A stretch of DNA of 39,972 nt. Origin: Acetatifactor muris. GTDB lineage: Bacteria; Bacillota; Clostridia; Lachnospirales; Lachnospiraceae. Positions 16,158 to 25,750 of this stretch are shown here, one piece after another; the first letter of the stretch is position 1; every line of letters begins with the position of its first letter. The stretch lies in the NCBI GenBank assembly GCA_023664365.1, contig JAMPFR010000010.1:1-39972 (forward strand), written 5' to 3'. Made by a program: the position numbers and the translations under genes. The notes under the pieces are model-generated. The model worked only from the letters and a program-made list of their open reading frames with translations, did not search any database and was not told the origin of the DNA.

Positions 16158-19100
16158 ATGAAGAGAGGAATTCTGGCAGCGCTTCTGACGGTGCTTTCGA
16201 CCGTTCTGCTTTTGGGGGCAGAACCTGTGTCGGCGGCTCCCGTAAAGACAATCTATAGCAGTCCCTATGTGTCCTTTTCTCCGGATGGGCTGGCATGGAC
16301 GACCAACTCCGGGGACAGGAGCATTCAATGGTATCAGAAGGGCATGACGGTGAATACGGGAATTTCGTCTGCTCTGCGGAAGCCGGAGGAGGGAGAACAT
16401 TATTATTACAGGCAGGCGGAAGAGTCGGTGCCGGTAGGGCGCTGGGTAGTGGAGCATACGGCGGGGCAGTGTATCCATGCCGAGTATCCGTCGGATTACC
16501 ATGGCATCAGCTATGGACGGCGGCATTGCGAAACCGGACATTATTCCGGCTGGCGCGCCTACTGTGCGGACTGCGGGGAAGTAATCTCCGATCTTTTTGT
16601 TTATATGAGCAGGGAAGCAGCGGAAACCATAGATTATATTCCGATGGGGATGGATTATTATTATCTTTGTCCCTTCTGCAGCAATCTGGAGCAGGGAAGA
16701 GAATTCAGGCACATGTGTAAAGCAGTTTCGGCCAATATGTACAGAGTAATCTATGATGCAAATTTTCCGGCGGACGCAGAAAATCCTACAGGGTACATGG
16801 CGCACAGCCTTCATATGTACGGAGACGCGGAGGAGTATGAAGGAATCAAGCTGACGCCGGTGAGAGAGCTGTCCTTAAATACATACGGCTGTACGGGATA
16901 CCGGTTTGTCGGATGGAATACAATGCCGGACGGCAGCGGCGAGACTTATGAGGACGGAGCCGTAATAAAAAACCTGACCTCTGAGAACTGGAACGGCAGA
17001 TCCGGCCGTAACGAGAAAGGTACCGTTATTCTCTATGCCTGCTGGGAACCGGTGGAAAGTACGCTTCTGATAGACTCTGCCGGAGGCGCTTATGCGGGAA
17101 GGAGCGGTATTACCCGGGTCACAAAACGGTATGGTGAAACGTATACACCGGATGCCTCCCTGCTGGAGCCGCCGGAGGGATATACAATAGAGTTTCAGGT
17201 AAACGGGGGAGAGGCAGTCAGTCCGGTCAAAGCAAATCTGTACTTTTTGGAATGGGCCATGACGCAGCCCTTTTCCGGCCTTTTTAAAAACGGAATTTAC
17301 AGATATACAGCGTCGGAGGGAAACAGGGATACTCTGCAGGCGGTTTACGGGACGGAAAGTATAGTGCTGCCCCGGCCGGAGCGGGAAGGATATTCTTTCG
17401 GAGGCTGGTATTATGATGCGGCGTTCCGGCTTCCCGCAGGCAGCGCAGGGGACTCTGTTACGCCCGGACGGAATATGACGCTTTATGCGCAGTGGGTGGA
17501 TCTGACACTGAAAGCGGCGGATAATTACCGGGCCTACGGAGGCAGCGGAGCCGTGGATCTTTCCTGGCAGATGCAGGACGGACAGGGAAAAACTTATCTG
17601 CTGTATCAGAGCACTGACGGAAAGGATTGGGTGCAGGTCAGTGCCGCCGATGACGTCTGCAATGTGCCGGACATTCATATGGCGTCAGAAAAGACAGGTA
17701 AGACAGAAAAATACACTGTACCTTATACCGGAATCTATACTATCAGCCTGTCCGGTGCCCAGGGCGGCAGCTATAAAGACAGTGAAGGAGGCAGGGGAGG
17801 CAGCGCCGAAGTCAGGATATGGCTGGAGAAGGGCGAGGTACTCACCTTTGAGGTGGGCGGCGCCGACGGATATAACGGAGGCGGTAAAGGCAGCGTATAT
17901 GGCTGTGGAGGAGGCTGTACGGTGGTTTCCTCCGACAAAAAAGGAGTCATTGCGGTGGCAGGAGGCGGAGGCGGCGCCTCAGAAAGCGGCGATGGCGGCG
18001 TCGGAGGCAGTTCTGCATTTCTGGGGGAGGCCGGGTATGCGGGAGAAGACGGTATGGCGGGAGGCGGAGGCGGCTTCCGGGGCGGTGCAGCCGGAGAGTA
18101 TGTGGCTCATGCGCACACGCCTGCCTGTTACAGGGAAATCAGCGGCACAATCAGCGCGGGCTCCGATTTTTACAACGCATATGACACAGAGTGCAGCGGC
18201 GTGTATGGAAAGAGTATGACGGTTTCAGGGCTGAGCGTCCGCGCCTACGCGCATTCCAGTACAAAGCAGCCTTCCATAAACCTGACGGTGGGCAATAAAA
18301 ATACCTGTTTGGAAACACCCTATGCAGGCACCCTGACCTTTTCGGATACAACCATAAATTCCCTGTATGATGTGTGGGGGGTGGGAGCAAACAGTACACT
18401 GACTAAAATAACGGTCTTTTTTCTGCATGAGGATGGGAGAATTACAAGCGAGACGGTGATGCCGGAGCAGTTAGGCAATACGCTTTCCGTAACCACGGAC
18501 GTCTGGTACAGCCAGGGCCCCTATCGTGCGGAAAGACCCGTATATACCCGGAATGTCTCCCAAAAGCGGTTTTCGGGAAGTATAGAAACCAGGCCCGGCG
18601 CGTCATGCGAATATCCGGCAGGCGCATTTCACGGCACGACGGAGTGGTATCGGCTGGACGGCACCTTTGTGTTTGAAGTGGAGGAGGATGTGACGGGAGT
18701 GTATATCGAGGCGGCCAGGTCAATTCCCATGGGGAACGTGAACTGCTGGATGAGCATCGGAGTACAGAATGTGCAGTACAGGTACGACGGCAGAGAATTG
18801 CAGTGCGGATATGAGGAAGGGCAGATTGAGTCTGCGCTGCCCGCATACGGAGGCAGCAGCTATGTAAATACGGAGGTTGTGCTGGATTACACCCTGACGC
18901 CCGGAGACAGAGAAGGAGACGGCTGTGCAGGTCTTGAAGCCGTACAGCTGGGATTCTGGGAGGAGCAGGCACTGGAAAATGTAAAAGCACCGGATCTGGC
19001 GGCTCCCTGCGCAGTTTCCGTGGAGACGGCAGAAATGCTGCCTGCAGGAAAAGACAGGGTATCCGTTTCCTGGAAAAAGCCGAAGGATAACGGCACGATT

Positions 19101-20522
19101 TATTACCACAGAGCGGAAGCGTACCTGAAGGGGGCGACGTCGCTGCTGTGTACCTCCAATATTACACAGAACATCTTAACCTCAGGTGTGGCGGGATATT
19201 ATTATGTTGTAAACGGCGAAAAAAGCTTTGTGGCGGACAGTACCGGAAGCTATACCGGGACAGAAAATGTGGAGGTTTCTACGGCGGAGGGAATGCGGTA
19301 TCTGCATCTGGCGGCGGTGGATGGCGCAGGCAATATCAGCGAAACGGTGCATATCCCAATCAGTGCGGAAAGCGTGCCCTGGAAGATTGCCACAAGGCAG
19401 CTGCAGATAAGGGAAGGAGAAAATGTGTATGCAGCGGGAGAGAAGACTTATTATGTGAGGTGTGACGGAGTGACCCCGTTCCTTCTGGAGCATGGAGCCT
19501 GTATGGAGGGGCCGGCGTCAGAGAATAACCGGCTGGCATACAGCATTTTTAAATCCCCCCTGTACGGACAAAATATTATTTATGTACCTGGGGGAGGGAA
19601 GCAGGGGGAGCCTTTGTACTTCACAGAGGGGGCGCCTCTGCTGACGCCGTATCCCTATTTTACGGCAGAATACACTGACGAAGAGAGAAGCCTGGCGGTG
19701 GAGCAGATGTTCACGCTGGGCATGGAAGCCCACGGGCAGCAGGTGGAGATACTCCCCGGAGCCGGAGGAACATACAGGGAAAAGGGAATGCAGAAAACTT
19801 ATTATTCCGACCCGGTATCCGATGCGGATAACGGCATGATTCTGGTGGGAGACGGGGAAGGGCCTGTTATTAACGGGCTGGAGGCGCTTTCGGACGGACA
19901 GCTGATTGACAGGCAGGAAGAGGCTGTTCGGCTGTATCTTACGGCCGGAGACGACTTATCAGGCGTGGCGGAATTTTATCTGAAGGTGACAAACCTGGAC
20001 AACCACAATACGAAAATATATTATTCGGAAGGGAATGTGATAGAGCTGGAAATCACAAAGGAAGAACCGCTGTTTACGGGGGAATTTACAGTGACGGCTC
20101 ATGCTGCGGATCATGTGGGAAATGTGACGGAGCTTTCCAGGCAGGTGACGGAGTTCGGGCTGGAAACGGAAATCAAGAGAATTCTCACGCCCCATGACCC
20201 TCTGTTCAAGGGAGGAGAAAGCGGTATTCTGTATATTACCGCATATGGGTATGCAGACAGAGTGGAGGTGGAGTTCCCGCCGGAATTTACGGCGGCGGAT
20301 GAAAGGCTGAAAAAGCTGGTGTTTGACTACAGCGGCGCACAGCTGTACCGACAGGAACAGGCGGTTCAGTTTATGGTGCCTCTGTACATCCCCACAGACA
20401 GAGAATACACGTTGAAGGTACGGGCCTTCAGGGGAGATGAATGTCTGGAAAGCAGCCCGGTGCTGTATGTTACATCGGAGGGCGGAGAAATAGTAAGTGA
20501 ATTCCGCACCCGCTTAAGATGA
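16158..20522 (+). CDS. Giant secreted multidomain protein of the pilus locus, probable adhesin
   Basis: This 1454-residue protein has a signal peptide (1-26, cleavage after VSA). Residues 100-190 carry a zinc-ribbon-like set: Cys105, His123-Cys124, Cys136-x2-Cys139, Cys171-x2-Cys174, Cys187. Two InlB-type repeats (about 195-300 and 390-448) end in GW and LYAQW motifs. An Fn3-like strand region follows, then a glycine-rich domain (about 510-650) with runs of up to five Gly, ending at an HAHTPACY motif. Further beta domains include an Fn3-like one near 955-1000 and a Big/cadherin-like one near 1240-1340 (DDLSGVAEFYLKV). There is no LPxTG or membrane anchor. Its place between cpaB and the prepilin peptidase, overlapping the latter's start, suggests a pilus-tip or pilus-associated adhesin. 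Function is inferred. Confidence 0.8.
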   Translation: MKRGILAALLTVLSTVLLLGAEPVSAAPVKTIYSSPYVSFSPDGLAWTTNSGDRSIQWYQKGMTVNTGISSALRKPEEGEHYYYRQAEESVPVGRWVVEHTAGQCIHAEYPSDYHGISYGRRHCETGHYSGWRAYCADCGEVISDLFVYMSREAAETIDYIPMGMDYYYLCPFCSNLEQGREFRHMCKAVSANMYRVIYDANFPADAENPTGYMAHSLHMYGDAEEYEGIKLTPVRELSLNTYGCTGYRFVGWNTMPDGSGETYEDGAVIKNLTSENWNGRSGRNEKGTVILYACWEPVESTLLIDSAGGAYAGRSGITRVTKRYGETYTPDASLLEPPEGYTIEFQVNGGEAVSPVKANLYFLEWAMTQPFSGLFKNGIYRYTASEGNRDTLQAVYGTESIVLPRPEREGYSFGGWYYDAAFRLPAGSAGDSVTPGRNMTLYAQWVDLTLKAADNYRAYGGSGAVDLSWQMQDGQGKTYLLYQSTDGKDWVQVSAADDVCNVPDIHMASEKTGKTEKYTVPYTGIYTISLSGAQGGSYKDSEGGRGGSAEVRIWLEKGEVLTFEVGGADGYNGGGKGSVYGCGGGCTVVSSDKKGVIAVAGGGGGASESGDGGVGGSSAFLGEAGYAGEDGMAGGGGGFRGGAAGEYVAHAHTPACYREISGTISAGSDFYNAYDTECSGVYGKSMTVSGLSVRAYAHSSTKQPSINLTVGNKNTCLETPYAGTLTFSDTTINSLYDVWGVGANSTLTKITVFFLHEDGRITSETVMPEQLGNTLSVTTDVWYSQGPYRAERPVYTRNVSQKRFSGSIETRPGASCEYPAGAFHGTTEWYRLDGTFVFEVEEDVTGVYIEAARSIPMGNVNCWMSIGVQNVQYRYDGRELQCGYEEGQIESALPAYGGSSYVNTEVVLDYTLTPGDREGDGCAGLEAVQLGFWEEQALENVKAPDLAAPCAVSVETAEMLPAGKDRVSVSWKKPKDNGTIYYHRAEAYLKGATSLLCTSNITQNILTSGVAGYYYVVNGEKSFVADSTGSYTGTENVEVSTAEGMRYLHLAAVDGAGNISETVHIPISAESVPWKIATRQLQIREGENVYAAGEKTYYVRCDGVTPFLLEHGACMEGPASENNRLAYSIFKSPLYGQNIIYVPGGGKQGEPLYFTEGAPLLTPYPYFTAEYTDEERSLAVEQMFTLGMEAHGQQVEILPGAGGTYREKGMQKTYYSDPVSDADNGMILVGDGEGPVINGLEALSDGQLIDRQEEAVRLYLTAGDDLSGVAEFYLKVTNLDNHNTKIYYSEGNVIELEITKEEPLFTGEFTVTAHAADHVGNVTELSRQVTEFGLETEIKRILTPHDPLFKGGESGILYITAYGYADRVEVEFPPEFTAADERLKKLVFDYSGAQLYRQEQAVQFMVPLYIPTDREYTLKVRAFRGDECLESSPVLYVTSEGGEIVSEFRTRLR

Positions 20523-20965
20523 GCCGGGTGCTTTGGGGTATGATTGCCGTATGCCTGTTGTTTGCCTGCATGACGGACTGCAGGAGCCGGGAGGTGTACA
20601 ATGTTACCTGGTGGGCGGCAGGCGCTGCGGCAATCCTGCTTTTACTGGAAGAAAGGCACAGGCTTGATATTCGGTTTTGCGCGGAGCTGGCATTTTTTAT
20701 CGCACTGCAGCTGACACTGTTTACAAAAATGTACGGCCGGGCGGATTGCTATGCCTTCAGCGTCTGTGCCGTGGCGGAGGCAGCCGCCGGACTGTCCCTG
20801 GCGGGCTATTTTATTCACATGCTGCTTTCTTTTATTTTACTTGCATTTGTACAGGCGCTGCGCCATAACATTGGCAGAGGAGGAAATCTGCGGCGGCCCG
20901 TGCCGTTTCTGCCATATATAACCCTTGCTTTCTGGGCGCTGCTTTGGTATAGTGTAACTGTTTAG
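20519..20965 (+). CDS. A24 family prepilin peptidase (TadV/CpaA-like)
   Basis: This 148-residue protein has about four membrane helices. The two catalytic aspartates of the A24 family are Asp20 in CMTDCRSREVYN and Asp76 in YGRADCYAF, the latter replacing the usual GxGD by GRAD. A late RPVPFLPYI segment is also typical. It is a minimal peptidase without the methyltransferase domain, as in Tad systems, and should cleave the Flp-like pilin and pseudopilins of this operon. It overlaps the preceding stop by ATGA. Confidence 0.85.
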   Translation: MSRVLWGMIAVCLLFACMTDCRSREVYNVTWWAAGAAAILLLLEERHRLDIRFCAELAFFIALQLTLFTKMYGRADCYAFSVCAVAEAAAGLSLAGYFIHMLLSFILLAFVQALRHNIGRGGNLRRPVPFLPYITLAFWALLWYSVTV

Positions 20966-20978
20966 AGGAAGGTGCGGC

Positions 20979-22004
20979 ATGATTACGATTTCCCTGTGTA
21001 TGATTGTAAAAAATGAAGAAAAGATACTGAGGAGATGTCTGGACAGCATAGCGGATCTGGTGGATGAAATTATTATTGTGGATACGGGATCCGGGGATGG
21101 AACGAAGGATGTTGCTGCAGAGTATACAGAGCAGATTTATGATTTTGAATGGACGGATGATTTCAGCGCAGCGAGAAATTTTGCTTTTTCCAAAGCCTCA
21201 ATGGAATACATATATTCCGCTGACGCGGACGAGGTGCTGGACGGAGAGAACCGGAGACGGTTCCGGCAGCTGAAGGAGACGCTGCTTCCGGAGATTGAAA
21301 TTGTGCAGATGAAATACGGGAACCAGCTGCAGTTTAACACAGTGTACAATTATGACCGGGAGTACCGCCCGAAGCTGTTTAAGCGGCTGAGGGAGTTTGT
21401 GTGGGAGGCGCCCATACATGAGACGGTGCGGCTGATGCCTCTGGTCTATGACAGCGATATTGTCATCCGGCATATGCCGGAGAACAGTCATTCCGGCAGA
21501 GATCTGGAGAACTTCCGCCGCCACTGCGGGGAAGGGTATCGGCTTCCCAAACGTCTCCACAACATGTATGCCAGGGAACTGCTGATGGCAGGGGAAAAGG
21601 AGGATTTTGACCTTTGCGCGGACTTTTTTGCCGCATCTGCGGAGGACGGAAGCAGGGACAGCGAAGAAATTGCGGAGGCATGCTGCATTGTGGCGCACGC
21701 TGCCAGGCTGGCGGGGGATACGGTGCGATTTTTTAAGTATACCTCTAAGGTGATTGCGGGTGAGGCAAACTCGGAAATCTGCTGTGAACTGGGGCACTTT
21801 TATGAAGCTGCCGCAGATTATGAGGAGGCGGCGGTCTGGTATTACAATGCCGTGTATGAGACCCGGCCGATTCTGAATATCCGGGCCGGAGGCAGCGAAG
21901 GCTTAAAGGGCTTGATTCGATGCTATGAACAGCTGGGGTGTCCCGAACAGGTAAAAGAGTACGAAGAGGAACTGAAACAGCGGACGGACGAAGGAGAACA
22001 GTAA
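20979..22004 (+). CDS. Family 2 glycosyltransferase with C-terminal TPR-like region
   Basis: This 341-residue protein starts ISLCMIVKNEEKILRRCLDSI, the start of GT2 enzymes, with a DTGSGDGT nucleotide-sugar loop and the metal-binding D82-A-D84 in SADADEVLD. After about residue 190 the chain becomes a series of amphipathic helices resembling TPR units. This GT2-TPR combination occurs in protein O- or S-glycosyltransferases (SunS type) and in cell-surface glycan enzymes. It begins 13 bp after the prepilin peptidase behind GAGGAAGGTG, so it is likely part of the pilus transcript. Glycosylation of the pilin or adhesin is a possible job but is inference. Confidence 0.8.
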   Translation: MITISLCMIVKNEEKILRRCLDSIADLVDEIIIVDTGSGDGTKDVAAEYTEQIYDFEWTDDFSAARNFAFSKASMEYIYSADADEVLDGENRRRFRQLKETLLPEIEIVQMKYGNQLQFNTVYNYDREYRPKLFKRLREFVWEAPIHETVRLMPLVYDSDIVIRHMPENSHSGRDLENFRRHCGEGYRLPKRLHNMYARELLMAGEKEDFDLCADFFAASAEDGSRDSEEIAEACCIVAHAARLAGDTVRFFKYTSKVIAGEANSEICCELGHFYEAAADYEEAAVWYYNAVYETRPILNIRAGGSEGLKGLIRCYEQLGCPEQVKEYEEELKQRTDEGEQ

Positions 22005-22006
22005 AG

Positions 22007-23077
22007 ATGAAGTGGGAAGCCAATGTGCGCAAGGTGGTGCCTTATGTGGCGGGAGAGCAGCCGGATAAGCCGGATGTGATTAAACTGAATACAAATGAGT
22101 GCCCTTATCCTCCGGCGCCGGGAGTGGCCGGAATGGCAGCCGGGATGGATTGCACTGCGTTGCGGCTCTATCCCAACCCTGACGGAGCGCCCCTGGCGGA
22201 GGCTCTTGCGGCTTATTATCATGTAGATCCGAAGCAGGTGTTTGTGGGTGTGGGTTCGGATGATGTGCTGGCCATGTCGTTTCTGACATTTTTCAACGGC
22301 AGTGCACCCATATTGTTTCCTGACGTGACCTATTCCTTTTATGACGTCTGGGCGGATTTATACAGGATTCCCTACAGAACCTGTCCTCTGGATGACGCCT
22401 GGCATATTTGTCCTGAGGACTATAAGCAGCCAAACGGCGGTGTGATTTTCCCCAATCCCAATGCGCCCACCGGAGTGTCGGAAAGCCTGGAGACGGTGGA
22501 GAAAATCCTGGCGGCAAACAGGGATGTGGTGGTGATTGTGGATGAGGCCTATGTGGACTTTGGAGGAACCAGCGCCCTGCCGCTGCTGAAAGAGTATGAT
22601 AATCTGCTGATAGTGCAGACCTTTTCCAAGTCACGGGCTCTGGCAGGACTGCGGATCGGTTTTTGCATCGGCAGTGAAAAGCTGATCGGATATTTGAAGG
22701 ATGTAAAGTTTTCCTTTAATTCCTACACCCTGAATCTGCCGGCCCAGCTGTTGGGAGTGGAGGCGGTGAAAGACCGGGCATATTTTGAGGAAACCACGGC
22801 AAAGATTATCGCCACCAGAGAACGGGTGAAGCAGGAGTTAAGAGGGCTGGGGTTTACCTTTCCGGACTCCGGGGCGAATTTTATTTTTGCCACTCATAAA
22901 TCTGTTCCTGCAAAGCAGATTTTCCAGGCGCTGCGTGAGGCGGATATTTATGTGAGATACTGGGATAAGCCCAGGATTTCGGAATATCTTCGGATCACTG
23001 TGGGCACTGATGAGCAGATGGATAAGCTGCTGGCGTTTTTAAGGGAGTATGTGAAGGGCGCGGAAACACGGTCATGA
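22007..23077 (+). CDS. HisC-like PLP-dependent aminotransferase (histidinol-phosphate aminotransferase type)
   Basis: This 356-residue class I/II aminotransferase has the PLP Lys208 in QTFSKSRALAGLRIGF. Other HisC-type features are KLNTNECPYPPAP near the N-terminus, VVIVDEAYVDF before the lysine and YLRITVGT near the end. Histidinol-phosphate is the classic substrate, converted to imidazole acetol phosphate with 2-oxoglutarate, but solitary HisC paralogues may act on aromatic amino acids. It starts at ATG 22007, two bases after the glycosyltransferase stop. No other his gene is present. Confidence 0.85.
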   Translation: MKWEANVRKVVPYVAGEQPDKPDVIKLNTNECPYPPAPGVAGMAAGMDCTALRLYPNPDGAPLAEALAAYYHVDPKQVFVGVGSDDVLAMSFLTFFNGSAPILFPDVTYSFYDVWADLYRIPYRTCPLDDAWHICPEDYKQPNGGVIFPNPNAPTGVSESLETVEKILAANRDVVVIVDEAYVDFGGTSALPLLKEYDNLLIVQTFSKSRALAGLRIGFCIGSEKLIGYLKDVKFSFNSYTLNLPAQLLGVEAVKDRAYFEETTAKIIATRERVKQELRGLGFTFPDSGANFIFATHKSVPAKQIFQALREADIYVRYWDKPRISEYLRITVGTDEQMDKLLAFLREYVKGAETRS

Positions 23078-23148
23078 GATGCAGGCAATCCGGTAAAGCA
23101 CCGGCGGCAGAAGGCAGCAAATAATAGAAAGAAAGCAGGAAAAATTGA

Positions 23149-24000
23149 ATGATTAAGAGTATTTTAAAGGGTATTGTAATCGGAATCGCAAATATTGTTC
23201 CCGGAGTCAGCGGCGGTACAATGATGGTGTCCATGGGAATTTATGACAGGCTGATTCACTGTATTACCCATCTGTTCAGCGAATTCAAGAAAAGCGTGAA
23301 ATTTCTTTTCCCCATAGCGGTGGGTATGCTGGCTGCCATTGTGGGAAGTTCATTTGCGCTGAAGGAACTGTTTGTAAGGATCCCCATTCAGACCAACCTG
23401 CTCTTTGTAGGGTTGATTCTCGGCGGTCTTCCCGCCATTTGGAAAAATGTAAAGGGGAATCGTATTAAAATCGGCCATATCATAGCGGCCCTTGCTTTTT
23501 TTGTACTGGTGGCGGGAATGGCCGCCATGGGAGACACAGAAGGAAAGGCGGTGAATCTTTCCTTCAGCTTTGCAAATGTGCTGATACTTTTTGCGGTGGG
23601 AGTAATTACTTCCGCCACCATGGTGATACCCGGAGTCAGCGGTTCCATGGTACTGATGCTGATGGGCTTTTACGAGCCCATACTTGTGTCCATAACGGAT
23701 TTTATCACAGCGCTGGTGCATTTGGATATGAATGGAATTCTGGCGGGCTGCGGTATTCTGATTCCATTTGGCGTCGGTGTGGTTGCGGGGATTTTCGGAA
23801 TTGCCAAGCTGGTGGAGATTATCTTTGAAAAGTTTCCGCTGTATGCCTACTGGGCAATTATCGGTTTGATTGTGGCTTCTCCGGTGGCGATTCTGCTGAT
23901 GAATCTGGGAGTATTCTCGCAGATAACGGCTTTCAGCGGGGTGACAGGTGTAATCGCGTTGGCAGCAGGCTTTTTTGTGGCGTTGAAGCTTGGCGACTAG
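23149..24000 (+). CDS. DUF368 membrane protein (PopT-like polyprenyl-phosphate translocase)
   Basis: This 283-residue protein has about eight hydrophobic segments. It opens with the DUF368 signature IGIANIVPGVSGGTMMVSMG and repeats a related motif (TMVIPGVSGSMVLMLMG) in the second half, an inverted-repeat transporter plan. DUF368 proteins (PopT) have been shown to recycle undecaprenyl phosphate across the membrane for cell-wall synthesis. ATG 23149 follows AAAGCAGGA, 71 bp after the aminotransferase. A small CCGGT/ACCGG hairpin at 23090-23104 has no U-tract. Confidence 0.85.
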   Translation: MIKSILKGIVIGIANIVPGVSGGTMMVSMGIYDRLIHCITHLFSEFKKSVKFLFPIAVGMLAAIVGSSFALKELFVRIPIQTNLLFVGLILGGLPAIWKNVKGNRIKIGHIIAALAFFVLVAGMAAMGDTEGKAVNLSFSFANVLILFAVGVITSATMVIPGVSGSMVLMLMGFYEPILVSITDFITALVHLDMNGILAGCGILIPFGVGVVAGIFGIAKLVEIIFEKFPLYAYWAIIGLIVASPVAILLMNLGVFSQITAFSGVTGVIALAAGFFVALKLGD

Positions 24001-24040
24001 CGCCGTAAAGAATCTGCGGAAGCCGGGGAGGGAATGGAAG

Positions 24041-24835
24041 ATGGGAATGTATCGGGATTTTGCCGCAGTGTATGATACTTTTATGGATAATACGCCCTAT
24101 GAACTATGGGGAGACCGCCTGGATAAGCTTATCAGAAAATACGGGGTGTCCAGGCCGGAGCGGGATGCAGAGGATATTCTGGATTCCGAACGGAATCTGG
24201 TGGTGGATTTGGGCTGCGGCACAGGTACACTGACAGAATTGATGTATCGGAAAGGATATGATATGATCGGTGTGGATACGTCGGAGGCCATGCTGAACAT
24301 TGCCATGGAGAAAAAGGAGAAGAGCGGCTCCGAAATTCTCTATCTGATGCAGGATATGCGGGAGCTGGATCTGTACAGCACCGTGGGAACCGTGTTCAGC
24401 GTCTGCGACTCCCTGAATTACATTCTGGAGGAAGAAGAGCTGCTGACGGTGTTTTCGCTGGTGCGTAACTATCTCTTTCCCGGAGGAATTTTCGTGTTTG
24501 ATTTCAATACGGATTATAAGTACAGGGAAGTCATCGGAGATACTACCATTGCGGAAAACAGGGAGGACTGCAGCTTTATCTGGGAAAACATTTATGACCC
24601 GGAGGAGGAAATCAATGAATATGACCTGACTGTGTTTGTCCGGGAGGAAGATGACAGGTTCCGGCGGTTTACAGAGACACATTTGCAGCGGGGCTATACA
24701 GTCGAACAGATAGGAGAGCTGGTTCGACAGGCAGGGCTGAAGCTTCTGGAAATGACGGACGCCGACGCCGGTGGAGAGGCCGGGCCGGAAAGCCAGCGGG
24801 TACTGGTAGTGTCATGCCGGGAAGACGGAAAATAA
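24041..24835 (+). CDS. Class I SAM-dependent methyltransferase
   Basis: This 264-residue protein has motif I VVDLGCGTGTLTE (about 54-66), motif II IGVDTSEAML and a later SVCDSLNYI segment, with a beta-rich insert near the C-terminus. It belongs to the broad methyltransferase 11/25 group, and the acceptor cannot be named. ATG 24041 has GGGGAGGG upstream. The longer frame from 23990 overlaps the DUF368 gene without a ribosome site. Confidence 0.8.
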   Translation: MGMYRDFAAVYDTFMDNTPYELWGDRLDKLIRKYGVSRPERDAEDILDSERNLVVDLGCGTGTLTELMYRKGYDMIGVDTSEAMLNIAMEKKEKSGSEILYLMQDMRELDLYSTVGTVFSVCDSLNYILEEEELLTVFSLVRNYLFPGGIFVFDFNTDYKYREVIGDTTIAENREDCSFIWENIYDPEEEINEYDLTVFVREEDDRFRRFTETHLQRGYTVEQIGELVRQAGLKLLEMTDADAGGEAGPESQRVLVVSCREDGK

Positions 24836-24860
24836 GTATAAGGGCATAAGAGGTGCGGAT

Positions 24861-25739
24861 ATGAGGGATTACATTGTGCGGGCAACGGCTGCAGATGCGC
24901 AGATACGCTGCTTTGCCTGTACCACCGGAGAACTGGTGGAGAAGGCAAGGCAGATTCACAATACAAGCCCGGTGGTGACGGCTGCCCTGGGACGGCTGCT
25001 GAGCGCAGGGGCCATGATGGGAAGTATGCTGAAGGGAGAAAAGGATTTGCTGACCCTGCAGATCAAAGGAGACGGGCCCGTGCAGGGGTTGACGGTGACT
25101 GCAGATTCTCAGGGGAATGTGAAGGGCTATCCGGAGACGGCAGATGTGATTCTGCCTGCAAATGCCGCGGGCAAGCTGGATGTGGCGGGGGCCGTAGGAC
25201 AGGGCAGCCTGCGGGTTATTAAGGATATGGGCTTAAAGGAGCCTTATGTGGGCCAGACTTTATTGCAGACCGGGGAGATTGCCGAGGATTTGACCTATTA
25301 TTTTGCGGCTTCCGAACAGGTTCCCTCTTCGGTGGGGCTTGGAGTGCTGATGAACCGGGACAACACGGTAAGGCAGGCAGGAGGCTTTATTGTTCAACTG
25401 ATGCCCTTTGCGGAGGAGGCAGTAGTCAGCAGGCTGGAGCAGAACCTGAGTCAGGTGCGGTCGGTGACGGCAATGCTGGACGAAGGAAAATCGCCGGAGC
25501 AAATACTGGAAATTCTGCTGGAGGGTCTGCATCCCGCAGTGAGCGATACTATGGCGGCCCTGTTTTCCTGCAGCTGCAGCCGGCAGAAAATAGAAAGGGT
25601 GCTGATTAGCCTGGGGAAACAGGAGATCGGGGACATGATAGAGGAAGGGCAGGAGATAGAGGTCAACTGTCATTTCTGCAATACCCGCTATAAATTTACC
25701 GTAGATGAATTAAAGGAACTGTATCGGAAAAGCAGATAA
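24861..25739 (+). CDS. hslO: Redox-regulated chaperone Hsp33
   Basis: This 292-residue protein has the Hsp33 fold and the full zinc switch: Cys237-x-Cys239 (SCSCSR) and Cys270-x2-Cys273 (CHFCNTRY). Under oxidation the four cysteines release zinc and form disulfides, unfolding the linker and activating holdase function in the cytoplasm. The N-terminal start MRDYIVRATAADAQIRCFA is typical, and ATG 24861 follows AAGAGGTG. It ends 11 bp before a strong terminator, closing the plus-strand run that began with the pilus operon. Confidence 0.95.
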   Translation: MRDYIVRATAADAQIRCFACTTGELVEKARQIHNTSPVVTAALGRLLSAGAMMGSMLKGEKDLLTLQIKGDGPVQGLTVTADSQGNVKGYPETADVILPANAAGKLDVAGAVGQGSLRVIKDMGLKEPYVGQTLLQTGEIAEDLTYYFAASEQVPSSVGLGVLMNRDNTVRQAGGFIVQLMPFAEEAVVSRLEQNLSQVRSVTAMLDEGKSPEQILEILLEGLHPAVSDTMAALFSCSCSRQKIERVLISLGKQEIGDMIEEGQEIEVNCHFCNTRYKFTVDELKELYRKSR

Positions 25740-25750
25740 AAGGGCAGATA

